Source of the DNA: a virus | Virus record (IMG/VR): IMGVR_UViG_3300010367_000378 | Coordinates: 23,901-87,900 of that record | DNA length: 64,000 nt | Strand: one strand, 5' to 3' | In this document: positions 14,648-23,324 of the stretch, one piece after another | Layout of the letters: each line of letters starts with the position of its first letter | Position numbering within the stretch: the first letter of the stretch is position 1 | Made by a program: the position numbers and the translations under genes | The notes under the pieces: generated by a model | What the model was told of the DNA's origin: nothing | Database searches by the model: none | What the model saw: only the letters and a program-made list of their open reading frames with translations

Positions 14648-16673
14648 CTTCAAGCTCTTCAAGGCGGCCATCGCCAGCCAGTTCGCGCAGATGCAGCAGC
14701 AGCCCCTGTTCCAGGTGGAGATCGATGGCGATGCCCTCTGGACGACGTATCTCGCGAGCTTCCCGCCTGGCACCAACCCCATCTTCCGGGAGCGCACGGA
14801 ATACGACTGTAGCTGCTGCCGCCACTTCATCCGGACCGCCGGCGCCGTCGTCTCGATAGTGGACGGCAAGCTCGTCTCGCTGTGGGACATCGAGGTCGAG
14901 GAGCCCGCCTACGCCGCCGTCGCGGCGGCCCTCTCGACCCTCGTGAAGAGCAAGCCGCTGGCGGGCCCGTTCGTCCACTACGAGGCGACGGCAGGGATCG
15001 ACAAGAACGTCGAGCTGGTCGGCTCCGACAACCCCGAGCCCACCAGGACCTGGAACCACTTCTTCGTCAACATCGACCGGCGCCACGTGCGAGCCAAGGA
15101 CGGGATCGCCGCCTGGCTCGGCGAGCAGCGCGCGCGGCACGACGTTCTCCTCCGGAGCCTGCGCGAGATCGGCGCGGCCGAGGTTGAGACTGTCCTCGAC
15201 CTGATTGCCCAGGGTTCCCTCTACCGGGGCGAGGAACACCGGGTGGCCATCACGCAGTTCCGCGACCTCAAGGCCCGCTTCGATGCCCTCGCTGGCAACG
15301 AGACCGCCGAGGACGTCTTCGCCTGGACGGCTGATGTCTCGGGTGCCGTTTCCCGCTTCCGCAACACGGCGATCGGGTCACTGCTCGTAGACCTGAGCGA
15401 GGGCAAGGAGTTGGAGGCGGCCGTCGCTTCCTTCGAGGCAAAGGTCGCGCCCATGAACTACAAGCGCCCCACCGCGCTCGTCACCCCGGCCATGGTAGCC
15501 GCGGCCAAGGAGACCCTCGCGGGGCTCGGCCTGCTCTCAGCCCTCGACCGGCGTTTCGCGACCGCCCGCGATGTTGGCGTGGATGCCGTCCTCTTCGCCG
15601 ATCGCTCGGCCCGGCCGGTTGCCAGCGACGTATTCGACGACGTGGCGCAGGAGGCCGGCGCACGCGCCGGGAAGAAGACCCTGGACAAGGTCGAGGAAGT
15701 CCCGGTGGACCGCTTCCTGGCCGAGATCGTCCCGCGGGCGGAGTCGATCGAGGTGTTGGTCGAGAACCGCCACCTGGGGAATTTCGTCAGCCTGATCGCT
15801 CCCTGCGATCCGACCGCCGGCCGGATCTTCAAGTGGGGCAACCTCTTCTCGTGGAGCTACGCCGGCGAACTGGCCGACGCGATCCGCGAGCGGGTCAAGC
15901 GGGCGGGCGGGAACGTGACCGGCGACCTCTGCTGCAGGTTGGCGTGGCGGAACACGGACGATCTCGACTTCCACATGCAGGAGCCCGGGCGGTACGAGAT
16001 CTCCTTCCAGACCCGGGGCTCGACCTCGCCCTCCGGGGGCCGCCTCGACGTGGACATGAATGTGAGCGGAGAGACCCGCGAGCCGGTCGAGAACATCTGT
16101 TACGCCAGCCGGAGCCGCATGCGGGAGGGGGACTACAGGCTCTTCGTCCACCAGTATCGCTACCGCGAGGCGGTCGACCCCGGCTTCGAGGTCGAGATTG
16201 ACTACCTGGGCGAGGTGCGCCGCTACGCCTATCCCCAGGTCGTGAAGCACGGGCATGAGGTAGAGGTCGCTCGGTTCCGCTACACGCATGCCGGCGGCGT
16301 CGAGATCATCAGTTCGCTCCCCGAGAGCCAGGCTGGCCGCCTCGCCTGGGGGCTCCAGACCCAGAGCTTCCACCGGGTCCGCCTCCTCATGCACTCCCCC
16401 AACTTCTGGGAAGGCCAGGCGGTCGGCAACCGGCACCTGTTCTTCATGCTCGAAGGCTGCCGCAACGACGGGAGCGCCCGCCCCTTCTTCAACGAATTCC
16501 TCCGCCCCGACTTGGAGCCCCACCGCAAGGTCTTTGAGGTCGTCGGCGCCCGCATGAAGCCGGCCGACTCGGACGAGCAGTTGAGCGGGCTCGGCTTCTC
16601 ATCGACCCGCCGCGATTCGGTCACCTGCCGAGTCCGGGGGAGCTTCACCCGCACGATCAAGGTCACGTTCTAG
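14640..16673 (+). CDS. Large conserved phage protein, function unknown
   Basis: 677 residues from GTG at 14640. The N-terminal part has CSCCRHFI, a tight cysteine knot. The C-terminal 270 residues include LAWRNTDDLDFHMQEP, SGGRLDVDMN, FFMLEGCRNDGSARPFFNEFL and LSGLGFSSTRRD, a strongly conserved order I recognise from hypothetical proteins of many tailed phages. It is usually found with a small partner like the next gene. The DVDM and DD pairs could bind metal. Not a known virion protein. Confidence 0.7.
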   Translation: MPDFKLFKAAIASQFAQMQQQPLFQVEIDGDALWTTYLASFPPGTNPIFRERTEYDCSCCRHFIRTAGAVVSIVDGKLVSLWDIEVEEPAYAAVAAALSTLVKSKPLAGPFVHYEATAGIDKNVELVGSDNPEPTRTWNHFFVNIDRRHVRAKDGIAAWLGEQRARHDVLLRSLREIGAAEVETVLDLIAQGSLYRGEEHRVAITQFRDLKARFDALAGNETAEDVFAWTADVSGAVSRFRNTAIGSLLVDLSEGKELEAAVASFEAKVAPMNYKRPTALVTPAMVAAAKETLAGLGLLSALDRRFATARDVGVDAVLFADRSARPVASDVFDDVAQEAGARAGKKTLDKVEEVPVDRFLAEIVPRAESIEVLVENRHLGNFVSLIAPCDPTAGRIFKWGNLFSWSYAGELADAIRERVKRAGGNVTGDLCCRLAWRNTDDLDFHMQEPGRYEISFQTRGSTSPSGGRLDVDMNVSGETREPVENICYASRSRMREGDYRLFVHQYRYREAVDPGFEVEIDYLGEVRRYAYPQVVKHGHEVEVARFRYTHAGGVEIISSLPESQAGRLAWGLQTQSFHRVRLLMHSPNFWEGQAVGNRHLFFMLEGCRNDGSARPFFNEFLRPDLEPHRKVFEVVGARMKPADSDEQLSGLGFSSTRRDSVTCRVRGSFTRTIKVTF

Positions 16674-16735
16674 ACCAGCAGGGACCCGCCGGGATGACCT
16701 CGGCGGGAGAGCGATACCAGAGAGGAGCCTTACCC

Positions 16736-17179
16736 ATGTCCGAGCCCATCACCGCCCCCGCCGCGACCTTCACCACCGCCCCTGACTTCGAGCGGGCCAG
16801 CCGCCTCAAGCTGCGCTTCGACTCCCCTAAGGGCCAGCTCACCGTCGAGGATCTCTGGGATCTCCCCCTGACGTCCGCGACCAACCGCGCCAACCTCGAC
16901 AGCATCGCCGTCGCGCTCCATCGCCAGACCCGGGAGGCGGCCGAGGTGGTCTCCTTTGTCGACAAGACCGCGCCGACCGGCAGCGACGAGCTGCTGCTCA
17001 AGTTCGAGATCGTCCGCCACGTGATCCGCGTCCGGGTCGCCGAGCGTGACGCTGCTCGGGACCTCGCCGATCGGGCGGAGAAGAAGAAGCGCATCCTCGC
17101 CCTCATCGAGCAGAAGAAGGACGAGGCGCTCGCCGGCAAGTCGGTCGAGGAGCTGCTCGCCCTGGCGGAGTCGCTGTAA
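16736..17179 (+). CDS. Conserved phage hypothetical (partner of the 677-residue gene)
   Basis: 147 residues from ATG at 16736, chosen over the upstream in-frame ATG at 16694 because AGAGAGGAG lies just 5' of it. RLKLRFDSPKG.L.VEDLWDLPLTS and an amphipathic helical C terminus match a phage protein that commonly accompanies the larger gene upstream. The charged helical tail (AEKKKRILALIEQKKDEAL) suggests oligomerisation. Confidence 0.6.
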   Translation: MSEPITAPAATFTTAPDFERASRLKLRFDSPKGQLTVEDLWDLPLTSATNRANLDSIAVALHRQTREAAEVVSFVDKTAPTGSDELLLKFEIVRHVIRVRVAERDAARDLADRAEKKKRILALIEQKKDEALAGKSVEELLALAESL

Positions 17180-18046
17180 GTGAGCCAGGTGCTGTGCCAG
17201 GCGTGCGGCGAGCGGCCGGTGATCCCGCCCGTGCTCTCCTGCTGGTTCTGTCGGCAGAAGCCGGCTGATCGCCGTCGCCGGTACGGCGCCTGGCACCGCA
17301 CCCAGATCATCGAGACCTACAAGGCAACCTCCTCGACGGCGAAGGCCGCGGCAGCGGCGGGGACGAGCGCTTCCTACGCCTGGCACATCCTCGACGACGA
17401 GGGGTTGATCACCAACCGCACCCCGGAGTATCCGGCCGAGGTGGTCGAGGAGGCGCTGCGGCTCTACATCGACGAGCGGCTTTCCTGCCGCGGCGTCGAG
17501 GCTCGCCTCCGGGAGAAACACTCGCCGGCGCCGAGCCAGGAATCGATTCACCAGTGGGTGAAAGCCCACGGGTTGCTCCGGACGAAGAGTCAGGCCGACG
17601 TCATCCAGAACAGCCGCCGGAACGGTCGAGACTACGAGGGCGAGGTGGGACCCCGCGCCCAGGAGCTCGCCACGCGCAAGCTGAGCGTCCGGAGGATTGC
17701 CCGCGAGCTCGGGGTGAGCCGCCAGGCCGTGAAGCGCCACCTCAGCGAGGAAGACCGCCCGGGCCCGGCCATGGCCACGATCCGCCAGGCCTGGGAGGCT
17801 GACACCCCCGAGGCACGCGCCCGCCGGGCCCGGCGCGACCAGGTGGTGGTCATGCGCCATGACGGCGCCACCTATCCTGAGATCGAAGAGGAGAGCGGGC
17901 TGTCCACCGCCACCGTCTACCTGTACCTCAAGGGCGCGGGGTTGGTGGCCGACGAGGACCTGCCAGAGGACGTCCGCGCGGTCGTGCGCCAGCTCGCCGG
18001 CCTGCGCAAGGTGATCCGCCGACACTCCAAGGAGGCACGGGGCTGA
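17180..18046 (+). CDS. Zinc-ribbon plus multiple HTH DNA-binding protein
   Basis: 288 residues from GTG at 17180. The N-terminal zinc ribbon LCQACG...CWFCRQ (Cys residues at about 6, 9, 21, 24) is followed by several helix-turn-helix units: SSTAKAAAAAGTS, a transposase-like segment (LSCRGVEARLREKH), KLSVRRIARELGVSRQAVKRHL and YPEIEEESGLSTATVYLYL. It looks like a sequence-specific DNA-binding protein built from repeated HTH modules. The ribbon is shared with the HNH nuclease immediately downstream, which starts within its stop codon. Confidence 0.65.
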   Translation: MSQVLCQACGERPVIPPVLSCWFCRQKPADRRRRYGAWHRTQIIETYKATSSTAKAAAAAGTSASYAWHILDDEGLITNRTPEYPAEVVEEALRLYIDERLSCRGVEARLREKHSPAPSQESIHQWVKAHGLLRTKSQADVIQNSRRNGRDYEGEVGPRAQELATRKLSVRRIARELGVSRQAVKRHLSEEDRPGPAMATIRQAWEADTPEARARRARRDQVVVMRHDGATYPEIEEESGLSTATVYLYLKGAGLVADEDLPEDVRAVVRQLAGLRKVIRRHSKEARG

Positions 18047-18921
18047 TGAAGACCCCCCTCTGCAGCGCCTGCGGCAAGAACCCGGTCATCTGGCCGATCC
18101 TGGTCTGCTGGTGGTGCCGGCAGGCCGGAGTGCCGGTGCCGAAGGCGCCCAGGCGCCGGGGGAAGAAGCGGCCCTACGCATCGCGGAAGCGCTGGACGCC
18201 GGCGGACGACGAGCTGCTCCGGCGCACCTATGCCGACACCTCCTCGACCGAGCTCCTGAAGCTCTTCCCGGGGCGGCCGATCGGCTCCATCTACCAGCAC
18301 GCCGCCAGTCTGGGGCTGAAGAAGAGCCGGGCCTACCTGACCGACCAGCGCCGGGAGGAGGTTCGACGCCTGCGCGAGCACGGACAGGCCTATCGATTTC
18401 CCAAGGGGCACGTCCCCGCCAACAAGGGGAAGAAGGGCCGGCCCTCGACCGGCCGCATGGCCGAGACGCAGTTCAAGAAGGGGAACAAGCCACACACCTG
18501 GCTGCCCGTGGGGACCACCCGCTTCGACAAGGACGGCTACCTGCAGCGCAAGGTGAGCGACACCGGCTATCCGCCCCGGGACTGGCGCAATGTCCACGTC
18601 CTGCTCTGGGAGGAGGCGCACGGGCCCGTCCCGCCGAAGCACCGGGTGGTCTTCCGCAACGGCGACAAGACGGACATTCGCCTGGAGAACCTGGAGCTCA
18701 TCTCCTTCGCCGAGGCGATGCGCCGCAACACCATCCACCGAGCCGAGATGCCCGAGGAGATCCGCAGCGTGCTGCGGCAGATCGGAGGCCTTCGGCGCCG
18801 AATCACGATGAAGGAGAGGAAACATGGCAAAGAACGAGACGGGGAAGACGATCGAGGACCTGAGGGGCCTGCTGTTCAAGACGGCCGAGCGGCTGGACGC
18901 GGCGACGCCGGAGCAGCTTGA
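18046..18921 (+). CDS. HNH endonuclease with zinc-ribbon and SANT-like HTH
   Basis: 291 residues. The N terminus LCSACGKNPVIWPILVCWWCRQ is clearly paralogous to the previous gene. A Myb/SANT-like helix region follows (KRWTPADDELLRRTYAD), with a second HTH (GRPIGSIYQHAASLG). Then comes an HNH_3-type nuclease: WRNVHVLLWEEAHGPVP, HRVVFRNGDKTDIRLENLELIS. Such enzymes nick or cut DNA, as homing nucleases or in packaging. The last 33 residues are low-complexity and lie inside the next gene (98-bp overlap), suggesting that the original stop was lost. Confidence 0.75.
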   Translation: MKTPLCSACGKNPVIWPILVCWWCRQAGVPVPKAPRRRGKKRPYASRKRWTPADDELLRRTYADTSSTELLKLFPGRPIGSIYQHAASLGLKKSRAYLTDQRREEVRRLREHGQAYRFPKGHVPANKGKKGRPSTGRMAETQFKKGNKPHTWLPVGTTRFDKDGYLQRKVSDTGYPPRDWRNVHVLLWEEAHGPVPPKHRVVFRNGDKTDIRLENLELISFAEAMRRNTIHRAEMPEEIRSVLRQIGGLRRRITMKERKHGKERDGEDDRGPEGPAVQDGRAAGRGDAGAA

Positions 18922-19159
18922 CGTCGAGCTGCTGCGGGCTCGGGGCATCGGCGACATCGCCAAGGTCCTCGTGGACACGGCGCGGGTCGAGGTGGCCCGG
19001 GAGAAGGCGACGGGGCAGCACAGCGGGAGCGGATTCTTGCCTTCGCGGGGCGAGCTCCCGCCGGTAGAAGGAGAGAAGACGAAACCCCGGTTGGTGGGAA
19101 ATTCCGGGGGGGGGGGTAAATTCGCGTCTATCGGTAACGAACAGGAGACGTTGAAATGA
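18824..19159 (+). CDS. Small phage hypothetical with G11 tract
   Basis: 111 residues from ATG at 18824, preceded by AAGGAGAGGAAAC. The N-terminal 65 residues are helical (IEDLRGLLFKTAERLD). The C-terminal half is disordered and is encoded across an 11-G run (19106-19116) giving Gly4. A one-base slip there would change the last 15 residues and uncouple the ATGA overlap with the next gene. Confidence 0.5.
   Translation: MAKNETGKTIEDLRGLLFKTAERLDAATPEQLDVELLRARGIGDIAKVLVDTARVEVAREKATGQHSGSGFLPSRGELPPVEGEKTKPRLVGNSGGGGKFASIGNEQETLK
19106..19116 (+). repeat. G11 homopolymer in coding sequence
   Basis: Eleven consecutive G with flanks ATTCC and TAAA. Almost the same flanks (GTTCC and CAAA) surround the G11 run at 56616-56626. 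Such tracts are slippage-prone. Confidence 0.9.
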
Positions 19160-19838
19160 ACGAAGAAGACGAGGGAGAGATCGGCTACGTCGAGGGGAAG
19201 CGCCGAGCGTTGTTGGGGGTACTCCGTCACGTCCTCGGCGAGTTGGGAGTAAAGGACCCCGAGGCGGGCAAGGTGCGGTGGGTGATCGAGCGCCAGGAGA
19301 CGGTCGCCCAACTTCGCGCGGTCTGCGCCGATCACGGCGACAACGACTGGGACGAGGACCTCCACCTCGGCGATGTCATCGAGAAGCACCTCGCTGACCC
19401 CCTCCGCGAGGCGGTGGAAGCGGACGAGATTCCCGACCTGGTAGCAAACAGCCGTGTAAGGCTGGCCGGGTTCGTCTACCGGCTCACCTGGGGGAATCCC
19501 GACCGTGCCGACGAGAGGACTCGCTGGGTTCTCGTCCCGGATGGACCCGAGTCGCCGGCGGACTTCTTCGCCGCGGCCGAGGAACTGGCGGCTGCAGGTA
19601 GGACGGTGATGGCCCGGGCCTGGGTCGAGAAGCAGAAGGGACCGCTCCTGGACGCGTTGATGGAGTGCCTCGCCAGGGTCGACTGCCGCGCCGCAGCCGA
19701 GGATGTCGAAGCTCAGCGGAACGCGAGGCAAGTCCTCTCCGACCTGGGGATTGAGGTCCCGAGCTTGACCTACCCCGACAACGTTCTCGGCGGCGCCGGA
19801 AGAGCGAGGTCGCCTTCGCCGAGGAGCCCTCCGAATGA
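19156..19838 (+). CDS. Conserved phage hypothetical, apparent 3' frameshift
   Basis: ATG at 19156 overlaps the previous stop (ATGA). DNDWDEDLHLGDVIEKHLADPL matches a small phage family of unknown function, here extended by a second helical region (PADFFAAAEELAAAGRTVMARAW). Frame 1 reads sensibly to about YPDNVLGG (19,790). After that, only the -1 frame looks coding (KSEVAFAEEPSE, stop at 19836-19838), and that stop would overlap the next ATG in the usual ATGA way. I therefore annotate one gene with a one-base loss at about 19,785-19,815 rather than the 386-residue continuous frame. Confidence 0.55.
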
Positions 19839-20316
19839 GCGACCAGCGGACCGCCTACCCCGACGCCCCCCTGACCCTCCCGGCCGAGGACGTCGCCGCG
19901 CTGCTCCGGAGGGTCCTCGCTGGCGAGCTCATATTCGCCTCCTCCTCGACGACGTCGACTTCCAGACGGCCTACTGCAACTCGGTCCTCTTCGCCGTCGA
20001 CGTCCGCGAGGGCCGCTGGCTCCTCTCGGTCTTCAACGACTGCGCCGAGGTCGACTACGTCGAGGTCGCGGTCGCTCCCGACGGGCGGTCCGGCGAGTTC
20101 GACCTCTGGGCGGACTCGCTCCCCGAGGTAGGGATCGCAGCCGGCCCGCTCGACCTCCTGACCGAGGAGGAGCAGGGCCGGCTCGAAGAAGTCGTCTTCG
20201 CCCTCGCCCCGGCCGGGCGGCCGAAGTGCCCGAAGTGCGGCTCCTTCGCCCATCTTGAGCGGGCCGGGCTCTGGTTCGCGTGCGAGAAGCGGCACGCCGC
20301 GGAGGAGGAGCCTTGA
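19835..20316 (+). CDS. Conserved phage hypothetical, apparent internal frameshift
   Basis: Starts at ATG 19835: MSDQRTAYPDAPLTLP, then AEDVAALLRRVLAGEL. Near 19,930-19,950 the coding signal moves to the -1 frame, which gives LLLDDVDFQTAYCNSVLFAVD and continues to the stop at 20316. The end has a zinc ribbon (CPKCGSFAHLERAGLWFACE) and LTEEEQGRLEEVVF. The total of about 160 residues needs one missing base. Role unknown; it could be a true pseudogene or a base-call error. Confidence 0.5.
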
Positions 20317-20535
20317 GCGTCCAGCCGCAGTGCCGCGAGTTCTTCCTCGTCGGCGCCGACGTCTTCGTCCGACCGACCGGCTCCCGAGCTCGGCCCTGGT
20401 GAGGTGGTCGTCCATAGCATCGGCAGCCGGTTCCCGCTGATCGTCGAGGGTCGGATCGAGGTCGAGTATGAGGCCCCCGGGCCGCGCCCAGGACGAGGAC
20501 CCCGCGACTACTTCCCGGACAGGAGGAGATCGTGA
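20313..20535 (+). CDS. Small phage hypothetical, apparent frameshift
   Basis: A TTG start at 20313 overlaps the previous stop. Frame 0 gives QCREFFLVGADVFVRPTGS; after about 20,380 the sensible frame is +1, with LGPGEVVVHSIGSRFPLIVEG ending RDYFPDRRRS at 20535. Together this resembles a short SH3-like phage protein. As read literally the product stops at 20402. Confidence 0.4.
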
Positions 20536-20708
20536 GGTGGATCGGTCCGAGGGAGGAGGACCTCGACGCCAGCGGCGTCCGCCTCCTCCGCCCAGTTCCT
20601 CCCGAGCGCTGGCCCTACGGTCCGCCCGAGGACCACCAGGACTGCTGCGGCCTCCGCGAGGGGGGCCTCTTCTGCGACTGCACGGCGAGCTCCGAGGAGG
20701 AGGGTTGA
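20532..20708 (+). CDS. Small Cys-rich conserved phage protein
   Basis: 58 residues from GTG at 20532 in a GTGA overlap. The C-terminal motif CCGLREGGLFCDC is characteristic of a short conserved phage protein of unknown function, and its five cysteines could bind zinc. The frame is intact, in contrast to the three preceding genes. Confidence 0.55.
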   Translation: MRWIGPREEDLDASGVRLLRPVPPERWPYGPPEDHQDCCGLREGGLFCDCTASSEEEG

Positions 20709-21544
20709 CTCGTCGCTCCCCGGAACGCCCGACGTTCGCCTCGGAGCGCGCTCTCTGCGAGGCGTTCCTCGCCGGGGCTGCCGTCCCCGACGGCTGGACC
20801 GCCTATCCCGAGACCGACGGCTGGGACATCCTCCTGATCCGCGACCAGGTGCAGGTGGGCGTGCAGGCGAAGCTCCGGCCCTCGCTCGAGGTGCTGGCGC
20901 AGGCAGCTCGGCCGCTCCGACGCTGGCGTGATGCTCGTGGCCCCCATTACATCGCCGTCTTGGTTCCCTGGACCGAGGGCAATTTCTCTGACCTGGCCGA
21001 GATCCTGGGGCTCGTCGTGTTGCGGCCCTGGTTGCGGCAGCACCGAGGGCGGGATGGCGAGCAGGTCTTGACCTGGCACCCTGTCTCGCAGGCGATCGCA
21101 GGACTTCCGCCGCTTCACTTCGAGGCGCCAGCGTGGGTGCCGCCGGTGGTGCCCGATGTCCCCGCCGGCGTCCCGTCACCGGTCCAGCTCACCGAGTGGA
21201 AGATCCGTGCTCTGCGCTTCATGGCCCGCCTGGAAGTCCGAGGCTACGTCACGGTCCACGATCTGCGCGACTTCGGGATGACCTCCTCGCTCTGGTATCA
21301 CCGCTGGCTCGTTCCGCAGGAGGGGCCTTCCCAGAACCCGCCGCGGTGGGTGCGCAAGCCTGGGGTCGCGCTGGTAGATGCTCAGCACCCCGAGATCTTC
21401 GCGCAGTTCGTCCAGGCGACGAGGGAGGAGGGCATCCCTGTATCAGAGCGGGAGCGCGTGGCGGCCGAGCGCCGGGAACGAAGCGATCAGCGCCTCCAAT
21501 TGCTGCTCGATGGCCTGGCCTGGGCCGATGGCTCAGGAACCTAG
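20705..21544 (+). CDS. Phage nuclease-like protein (PD-(D/E)XK candidate)
   Basis: 279 residues from TTG at 20705, overlapping the previous TGA. GWTAYPETDGWDILLIR then VQVGVQAKLRPSLEVLAQA is a conserved phage module with the layout of a restriction-like nuclease core (D...QxK), although the middle acidic residue is Gln. The C-terminal region (residues 155-279) is helical and predicted to bind DNA (WKIRALRFMARLEVRGYVTVHDL). Last gene of the rightward operon; its stop overlaps the stop of the leftward endolysin by 4 bp, so the two operons converge here. Confidence 0.55.
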   Translation: MTRRSPERPTFASERALCEAFLAGAAVPDGWTAYPETDGWDILLIRDQVQVGVQAKLRPSLEVLAQAARPLRRWRDARGPHYIAVLVPWTEGNFSDLAEILGLVVLRPWLRQHRGRDGEQVLTWHPVSQAIAGLPPLHFEAPAWVPPVVPDVPAGVPSPVQLTEWKIRALRFMARLEVRGYVTVHDLRDFGMTSSLWYHRWLVPQEGPSQNPPRWVRKPGVALVDAQHPEIFAQFVQATREEGIPVSERERVAAERRERSDQRLQLLLDGLAWADGSGT

Positions 21545-22185
21545 CCTGCCGTCCAGAGCGGCAGCAGGTAGGGCTTGCCGGCCTCGAACCGGGCCCGGAC
21601 CTCCGCGAGCGACAGGCCGGTCGCCGCCTGGTGATGCGGGAGGTCCTGCTTCTTCCCGGGCCAGAGGCCGCCCCATTCCAGCCCCGGGATCGTGCCCGAG
21701 ATCTTGCCGGCGAGCCGGTAGGGGGGAAGATCCCCCGGCTGGTCGCCGTTGAGGTATCGGCCGCCGGCAAAGATGCCGAGGTCGACGGCGAGGCCGAAGT
21801 TGTGGTTCGACTGTCCCCCGCGGGCGTAGGTCACGATGTCCCTGGGATCGCCGTTGCGACCCTGGCGGAACAGCTCGTCCTGTTCGGCGTAGTTCCGGGT
21901 GCCGCTGATGACCCGGGCATCGAGCCCCTCGACGTGGAGCTTGGCGAGTAGGTGTCGCATCAGCACCTGGGCGCCCGGCAGGAGGGTGCGCAGCAGTCCC
22001 TCGGTGCGCCCGTCGAGCTCGTTACCGGCGGCGGTCCGGATCGAGGCGAAGGCCTCGTCCCATGCCGCCTGGGCGCGGTCGGTCTTGGAGCCCCAGTCGC
22101 CGTCGAGCTTCCCGGTGTAGAACCCGGCGGCCGAGGCGAGGCGTTGGAAGTAGAGGACGTCGCCGGCGAAGAGGGGGGAGCTCAT
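21541..22185 (-). CDS. Endolysin, M15-type L-Ala-D-Glu peptidase with PG-binding N terminus
   Basis: 214 residues. The N-terminal 60 residues resemble a small peptidoglycan-binding domain (VLYFQRLASAAGFYTGKLDGDWGSKT). The catalytic part has SGTRNYAEQDELFRQGR, then SNHNFGLAVDLGIF with zinc ligands His128 and Asp135, and DLPHHQ with His184, the VanY/CwlK (M15) layout. It would cut peptide cross-links or stems in peptidoglycan at lysis. No signal peptide, so a holin-type pathway is expected. First of the leftward lysis genes by position, last in transcription. Confidence 0.85.
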   Translation of the reverse strand: MSSPLFAGDVLYFQRLASAAGFYTGKLDGDWGSKTDRAQAAWDEAFASIRTAAGNELDGRTEGLLRTLLPGAQVLMRHLLAKLHVEGLDARVISGTRNYAEQDELFRQGRNGDPRDIVTYARGGQSNHNFGLAVDLGIFAGGRYLNGDQPGDLPPYRLAGKISGTIPGLEWGGLWPGKKQDLPHHQAATGLSLAEVRARFEAGKPYLLPLWTAG

Positions 22186-22640
22186 CGAGTGGCCTCCTTG
22201 GCGGTCAAGGGCTCCTCGCCGTGATCCACGTAGGAGATGGCGTGGGCATCGAGGAGAGCGGACATGCGGGTGAGGCGCCGGGTGAGCGCCGCGATCGTGA
22301 TGTCGCGCTGCGCGACTTCGACCTGGTGCTCAGCGACCGCCGCCCTCATCTCGGCCTGGTGGCGAGCCTGCCGCTCGCGGGCGAGCTCGTCGAAGGCCGC
22401 CTTCTCCCGGGCGTAAGCCTCGCGTCGCAGCTCGGCCGCTTCGTCGAACACCCGAACTTCCAAGGCCATCCCCTCCTGACGCTTTTCCCGGCGAGCCCGG
22501 AGCCATGCTGAAACCCATTTGACGAGCGCCCCGGAGCCAACGAGGCCGAGAAGGATCTGGGCGGCCTTGTCCGCCAGCCCCTCCATCTGGGCTGGAACGA
22601 ACTGGACACGGTGGCCCGGAAGAGTCACAACTGCACGCAT
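22182..22640 (-). CDS. Spanin- or holin-like membrane/coiled-coil protein
   Basis: 152 residues, overlapping the endolysin start by 4 bp. A hydrophobic stretch (AAQILLGLVGSGALVKWVSAWL, about residues 26-47) is followed by a basic patch and a long coiled coil (EAAELRREAYAREKAAFDEL to about residue 135). One membrane segment plus a periplasmic coiled coil is the plan of inner-membrane spanins (Rz). A holin is the alternative. No overlapping lipoprotein partner was found with confidence. Confidence 0.5.
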   Translation of the reverse strand: MRAVVTLPGHRVQFVPAQMEGLADKAAQILLGLVGSGALVKWVSAWLRARREKRQEGMALEVRVFDEAAELRREAYAREKAAFDELARERQARHQAEMRAAVAEHQVEVAQRDITIAALTRRLTRMSALLDAHAISYVDHGEEPLTAKEATR

Positions 22641-22749
22641 AGGCCAGATGCCCCCCGAGGGAGAAAGAGTCAGAAATTCTGAAGAAGAGGGTCCCCGATA
22701 GCGGGGGGGGGATCAACCGCGAAACGGCCAGGGAGGCCCTTCCGTGACG
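22641..22749. other. Short intergenic region with G9 run
   Basis: No gene. It holds a G9 run around 22702-22711 and no clear terminator. Ribosome binding for the 22640 start is weak. Confidence 0.3.
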
Positions 22750-23208
22750 CTATTGAGGATCTTCTGGTTGCTTGCCGCCGAAGGAGAGGGTGGCGCCGAG
22801 AGCTGGATAGGGGTGCCGATCGATCCCGGAAGAGTCGTGCGAGGACACGAGGCCCAGGGCCACCGCGATCACGTGCGGGAACTGCGGGGTCGGCGAGTAG
22901 GCCCGCCAGGCGACCCCGACGCCGACCGTCTTGGACCCGAGGACCGCGACCCAGGAGAGCCGCTTCCAGGAGAACAGGGAAACCCCGATCCCGACATCGC
23001 ACCCCGGCCGTGAGGAGTCGGCGCGATGCGAGCCCACCGTGCACCAGGTCGAGGCGATGAGCGGGGAAGATTCCGAGGGTGAGGGGGACGCCGCGGCGGG
23101 CTGGGGCTGCGGGGGCGGCTCGCCAGCCGCCGGCGAAGCGAGGGCCAGGAGGAGCGCACCGAGGGCGAGGCCGGCGAGGTTCCGGAGCTTCGAACGCTGG
23201 GGGTTCAT
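22750..23208 (-). CDS. Secreted hypothetical protein
   Basis: 152 residues with a Sec signal peptide (LAGLALGALLLALASPAAGEPP), then a Pro/Ser linker. The mature part alternates polar and hydrophobic residues (VGIGVSLFSWKRLSWVAVLG, SKTVGVGVAWRA, ALGATLSFGG), as in an outer-membrane beta strand set. Such small exported proteins occur next to phage lysis genes; a role in surface exclusion or lysis is possible but not shown. Confidence 0.55.
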   Translation of the reverse strand: MNPQRSKLRNLAGLALGALLLALASPAAGEPPPQPQPAAASPSPSESSPLIASTWCTVGSHRADSSRPGCDVGIGVSLFSWKRLSWVAVLGSKTVGVGVAWRAYSPTPQFPHVIAVALGLVSSHDSSGIDRHPYPALGATLSFGGKQPEDPQ

Positions 23209-23324
23209 GGCCCCCTATCCTACTCCTGGTCGATCCTGGGGCCGACGGAAGAGAAGATGGTGGGCCCCCGGGAGAGCCGACTGCACGCCTCCCGGGGGGG
23301 ATGGGTCGCGGAGAGAGAGCGGAG

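Noticed and set aside
19156-20316. A single 386-residue fused protein
   Set aside because: The middle (RARSPSPRSPPNERPADRLP) is Arg/Pro-rich as in an out-of-frame GC-rich stretch, while two other frames carry clear coding signals with an ATGA junction at 19835.
22330-22716. Possible outer-membrane spanin lipoprotein in an overlapping frame
   Set aside because: A weak lipobox-like LAYAC occurs, but there is no proper signal peptide and the rest is Arg/Gly/Pro-rich shadow sequence.
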